Positions 8,139-9,333 of a stretch of DNA of 9,333 bases are shown here, one piece after another. This DNA comes from CS4-C045 sp964347545 (GTDB lineage Bacteria; Planctomycetota; Planctomycetia; Pirellulales; UBA7805). How positions within the stretch are numbered: the first letter of the stretch is position 1; the number at the start of each line of letters is the position of its first letter. The stretch covers positions 1 to 9,333 of the forward strand of contig CAYFZZ010000180.1 in assembly GCA_964347545.1 (NCBI GenBank), in the 5' to 3' direction. The position numbers and the translations under genes are program-made. Below the pieces are notes generated by a model, which saw nothing but the letters and a program-made list of their open reading frames with translations, did no database searches and was not told the DNA's origin.

Positions 8139-8152
8139 GCCGCCGAGGCGGC
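8139..8152 (-). promoter_or_regulatory. GC-rich hairpin in the leader of the giant gene
   Basis: GCCGCC (8139-8144) and GGCGGC (8147-8152) are perfectly complementary. As RNA this would be a very stable stem of five pairs with a CUCG tetraloop, or six with a 2-nt loop. It sits about 33 nt upstream of the start codon, inside the predicted leader, with no T-run after it, so it is not a standard terminator. It may affect leader stability or translation. In GC-rich DNA such stems are not rare. Confidence 0.35.
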
Positions 8153-8168
8153 CGAGCGAGGCAGGAAA

Positions 8169-8184
8169 GTGATCTAAGAATCAC
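8169..8184. promoter_or_regulatory. palindrome at the predicted transcription start (operator candidate)
   Basis: GTGAT-CTAAGA-ATCAC is an inverted repeat with perfect 5-bp arms and a 6-bp spacer. It begins 7 bp downstream of the -10 candidate (8192-8197), so it would cover the start site and first transcribed bases of the giant gene. That is a typical place for a repressor operator. No regulator gene is in the window to match it with. Confidence 0.4.
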
Positions 8185-8191
8185 CTCTTTG

Positions 8192-8220
8192 TTTATAACC
8201 AAAATCCGCTCCCCCAGCAA
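8192..8220 (-). promoter_or_regulatory. sigma70-like promoter candidate for the giant gene and DUF1501
   Basis: On the minus strand TTGCTG (8215-8220) and TATAAA (8192-8197) are separated by exactly 17 bp. The -10 matches five of six consensus bases and the -35 matches the TTG core. Transcription would start near 8185, giving a leader of about 80 nt before the ATG at 8106. The site lies between the hairpin element at 8231-8318 and the gene, so the element probably insulates it from RAYT transcription. Confidence 0.5.
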
Positions 8221-8230
8221 GCCTTCACCA

Positions 8231-8318
8231 AAAAAGGCGTCAGGCTTCTTTTACGCAGCGACGACCTGCAGAATAGCTGCCAAGCTGTTCATGCGTAAAA
8301 GAAGCCTGGCACCTTTTT
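8231..8318. repeat. 88-bp RAYT-associated hairpin element (left copy)
   Basis: Two 27-bp arms (8231-8257 and 8292-8318) flank a 34-bp centre. They would be perfectly complementary but for two changes in the left arm (C at 8238, T at 8240), one giving a C-A mismatch and the other a possible G-U pair. The reverse complement of this copy is identical to 9075-9162 at 86 of 88 positions, including the whole centre. It starts 6 bp after the RAYT stop codon. Read on the minus strand, it ends in a run of six T, so it resembles an intrinsic terminator for the transposase gene. Confidence 0.93.
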
Positions 8319-8324
8319 GTGGGC

Positions 8325-9008
8325 TTACTTCGCCCGCCGTCGAGTTCGCGGACGACCCTGCGGATGGATGGTCGCCTCCAGCCCCACTCGCCCCACCACG
8401 GCTGCCACCCAGGCATCATCCCCCAACGGACGGCCACGTTGGCCGCTCACCCGCACCGCTTTCAGCTCCTGCTCGGTCAGCGGTTCGTTCACGCGGGCCA
8501 CCCAGTTGGACAACCTCGGGATGGGCCAAGCGGTCAGCAGCCTGGGATCGGGCTCGGAACGCTGCAACCAACGCCAAAGCGAACTCCACCGCCATTGCTC
8601 AGCCCGCCTCACCAGGCCGGCCCGTAAGGGGTTCCTTTCCACATACCGGCAAACCGTAAAAAAATATTCGTCGTCCTGAATCGGAAAGCTCTTGTAACGT
8701 CCCTGATAAAGATGGCCTTGCCCGCGGGTGGCGTAGAAACTGTGGTAGCGTTTGGTGTGCGTTCCGCCCAGCCACCCCATAAAGCGGCTCATCTCGCCAT
8801 CGACCAACGGTCGCAGGACGAGATGGTAGTGGTTGGGCATCAACACGTAGCTGAACAACTGCACCTCATACATTTCCAGGCCCTCGGCCAGGACCTGCTC
8901 GAAGGCTGCGTAATCCTCCGGCTTGTGAAAAATCGTGGCCCGCAGGTTGGCTCGGTTGAGGGCGTGGTACAGCCCTCCCGCTTCATCGGCGCGAGGTGGT
9001 CGAGGCAT
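8325..9008 (-). CDS. REP-associated tyrosine transposase (RAYT, Y1_Tnp)
   Basis: A 227-residue HUH-superfamily nuclease. Landmarks: MPRPPRADEAGGLYHALNRAN at the start, SYVLMPNHYHLVL (53-65) with the metal-binding HYH pair (His60, His62), GHLYQGRYKSFPI (98-110), and RYVERNPLRAGLV (121-133), whose Tyr122 is the likely DNA-attacking tyrosine. The C-terminus is basic (GRPRTRRRAK). RAYTs cleave single-stranded REP hairpin DNA through a 5'-phosphotyrosine link. All key blocks are present, so it looks intact. I chose ATG 9008, where family similarity begins. A TTG at 9041 would extend the gene into the half repeat. There is no Shine-Dalgarno before 9008; a TATACT box ends 7 nt upstream, suggesting a leaderless message. 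The only conspicuous repeats around it are its own flanking hairpins. Confidence 0.92.
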   Translation of the reverse strand: MPRPPRADEAGGLYHALNRANLRATIFHKPEDYAAFEQVLAEGLEMYEVQLFSYVLMPNHYHLVLRPLVDGEMSRFMGWLGGTHTKRYHSFYATRGQGHLYQGRYKSFPIQDDEYFFTVCRYVERNPLRAGLVRRAEQWRWSSLWRWLQRSEPDPRLLTAWPIPRLSNWVARVNEPLTEQELKAVRVSGQRGRPLGDDAWVAAVVGRVGLEATIHPQGRPRTRRRAK

Positions 9009-9015
9009 GGCCGGC

Positions 9016-9044
9016 AGTATAGACCACCGGCCCGCCCCCAAAAA
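9016..9044 (-). promoter_or_regulatory. promoter candidate for the RAYT gene, partly built from repeat
   Basis: TATACT (9016-9021, minus strand) matches five of six -10 bases and ends 7 nt before the ATG at 9008. Seventeen bp upstream is TTTTTG (9039-9044), a poor -35 made of the A-run of the half hairpin arm. Initiation at or next to the ATG would fit the absence of a ribosome binding site. Confidence 0.35.
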
Positions 9045-9066
9045 GGTGCCAGGCTTCTTTTACGCA
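9040..9066 (+). repeat. half hairpin element (single 27-bp arm)
   Basis: This is an exact copy of the first arm of the right hairpin (9075-9101), in the same orientation and separated from it by 8 bp. It has no adjacent partner arm of its own, but its transcript or single strand could pair with the far arm at 9136-9162 instead of the near one. It lies upstream of the RAYT start and overlaps the promoter candidate. Confidence 0.92.
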
Positions 9067-9074
9067 AGGGCCAC

Positions 9075-9162
9075 AAAAAGGTGCCAGGCTTCTTTTACGC
9101 ATGAACAGCTTGGCAGCTATTCTGCAGGTCGTCGCTGCGTAAAAGAAGCCTGGCACCTTTTT
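9075..9162. repeat. 88-bp RAYT-associated hairpin element (right copy)
   Basis: Arms 9075-9101 and 9136-9162 are perfectly complementary over 27 bp around a 34-bp centre that contains smaller inverted motifs (for instance GCAG-CTATT-CTGC). It is the inverted partner of 8231-8318. On the minus strand it begins 2 bp after the dehydrogenase stop codon. The stem, followed there by a T-run, probably terminates that gene's transcript. Confidence 0.95.
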
Positions 9163-9164
9163 GG

Positions 9165-9333
9165 TTACACTACGTTTTGGGGTTGGCCGTTGAGATACGC
9201 CGCCACGTTGGCCACGGCCACGTCCAGCAACCGAGCTCGGGACGAACGCGTGGCCCAGGCGATGTGCGGCGTGATGTAGCAGTTCGGAGCGCTCAGCAGC
9301 GGATGGTCCGCCGGCGGGGGTTCGCGGTGCAAC
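9165..9333 (-). CDS. D-2-hydroxyacid dehydrogenase, C-terminal fragment (runs off window)
   Basis: The last 55 residues of a gene that begins beyond the right edge; the stop is TAA at 9167-9165. The fragment reads EPPPADHPLLSAPNCYITPHIAWAT and then a helix, RLLDVAVANVAAYLNG, ending QPQNVV. This is the closing part of the NAD-binding domain in D-isomer-specific 2-hydroxyacid dehydrogenases, close to glycerate dehydrogenase/hydroxypyruvate reductase types. His in TPHIAWAT is the catalytic acid/base histidine of the family. The enzyme interconverts 2-oxoacids and D-2-hydroxyacids with NAD(P)H in the cytoplasm; the substrate cannot be fixed from this fragment. It is too short to appear as a long open frame, but the match is clear. 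It is immediately followed by the right hairpin element. Confidence 0.9.
   Translation of the reverse strand, partial: LHREPPPADHPLLSAPNCYITPHIAWATRSSRARLLDVAVANVAAYLNGQPQNVV

Larger units (their letters stand above)
8231..9162 (-). mobile_element. RAYT unit: transposase flanked by inverted hairpin elements
   Basis: A compact unit of about 930 bp consisting of one Y1-type transposase gene between two inverted copies of an 88-bp hairpin, with an extra half hairpin on the gene's upstream side. RAYTs (TnpA_REP) are single-copy relatives of IS200/IS605 transposases that process and probably spread REP hairpins rather than moving themselves. There are no clear direct repeats at the outer borders. 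The base CCAC directly next to the hairpin on its inner side is shared by both copies. Confidence 0.8.

Noticed and set aside
8107..8220. Start of the giant gene at TTG 8220 instead of ATG 8106
   Set aside because: The extra 38 residues would precede a clean signal peptide and overlap the promoter candidate; ATG 8106 has a ribosome binding site.
8225..9170. Target-site duplication around the RAYT unit
   Set aside because: Bases outside the two hairpins share only a short GGT in inverted sense, not a direct repeat. RAYTs and IS200/IS605 relatives do not make such duplications.

Overview
The window looks like a high-GC chromosomal segment of a planctomycete (Planctomycetota, probably Pirellulales or a relative). 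The main evidence is a giant secreted protein combining planctomycete cytochrome domains (PSCyt1, DUF1549/PSCyt2) with DUF1553/PSD1, followed on the same strand by a Tat-exported DUF1501 protein. This pairing is common in planctomycetes and rare elsewhere. The window also holds a REP-associated transposase (RAYT) of the sort common in these genomes. The taxonomic call is inference from gene families; there is no rRNA or tRNA here.

Layout, left to right. (1) Bases 27-425, minus: a small CoA-binding, Rossmann-fold protein of the YccU type. (2) Bases 426-691: a divergent intergenic region with weak promoter-like sequence and a possible hairpin over the ribosome binding site of the next gene. (3) Bases 692-1207, plus: a small helical, TPR-like protein of unknown function. 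(4) Bases 1258-2727, minus: a DUF1501 protein with a twin-arginine signal, convergent with (3). (5) Bases 2741-2855: an array of degenerate 7-bp units in two opposed blocks, filling the gap between the two large minus-strand genes. (6) Bases 2857-8106, minus: a 1749-residue Sec-exported protein with PSCyt1, a WD40-like propeller, a second cytochrome-like domain, a Big_2-like domain, DUF1549, and a DUF1553 domain split by about 520 residues of coiled coil and beta domains. Its leader carries a promoter candidate and a palindrome. (7) Bases 8231-9162: a RAYT gene bracketed by two near-identical 88-bp hairpin elements in inverted orientation, plus an extra half element. (8) Bases 9165-9333, minus: the C-terminus of a D-2-hydroxyacid dehydrogenase running off the window.

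The two large minus-strand genes probably work together. The promoter-proximal one encodes an exported (putatively multi-heme) protein and the distal one a Tat-exported alkaline-phosphatase-fold partner. The biochemical function of such pairs is not firmly known. The RAYT unit sits between this pair and the dehydrogenase gene. Its hairpins lie 2 and 6 bp after the stop codons of the dehydrogenase and RAYT genes, so they probably also act as transcription terminators. The most distinctive features are the RAYT/hairpin unit, the heptamer array and the interrupted DUF1553 domain.
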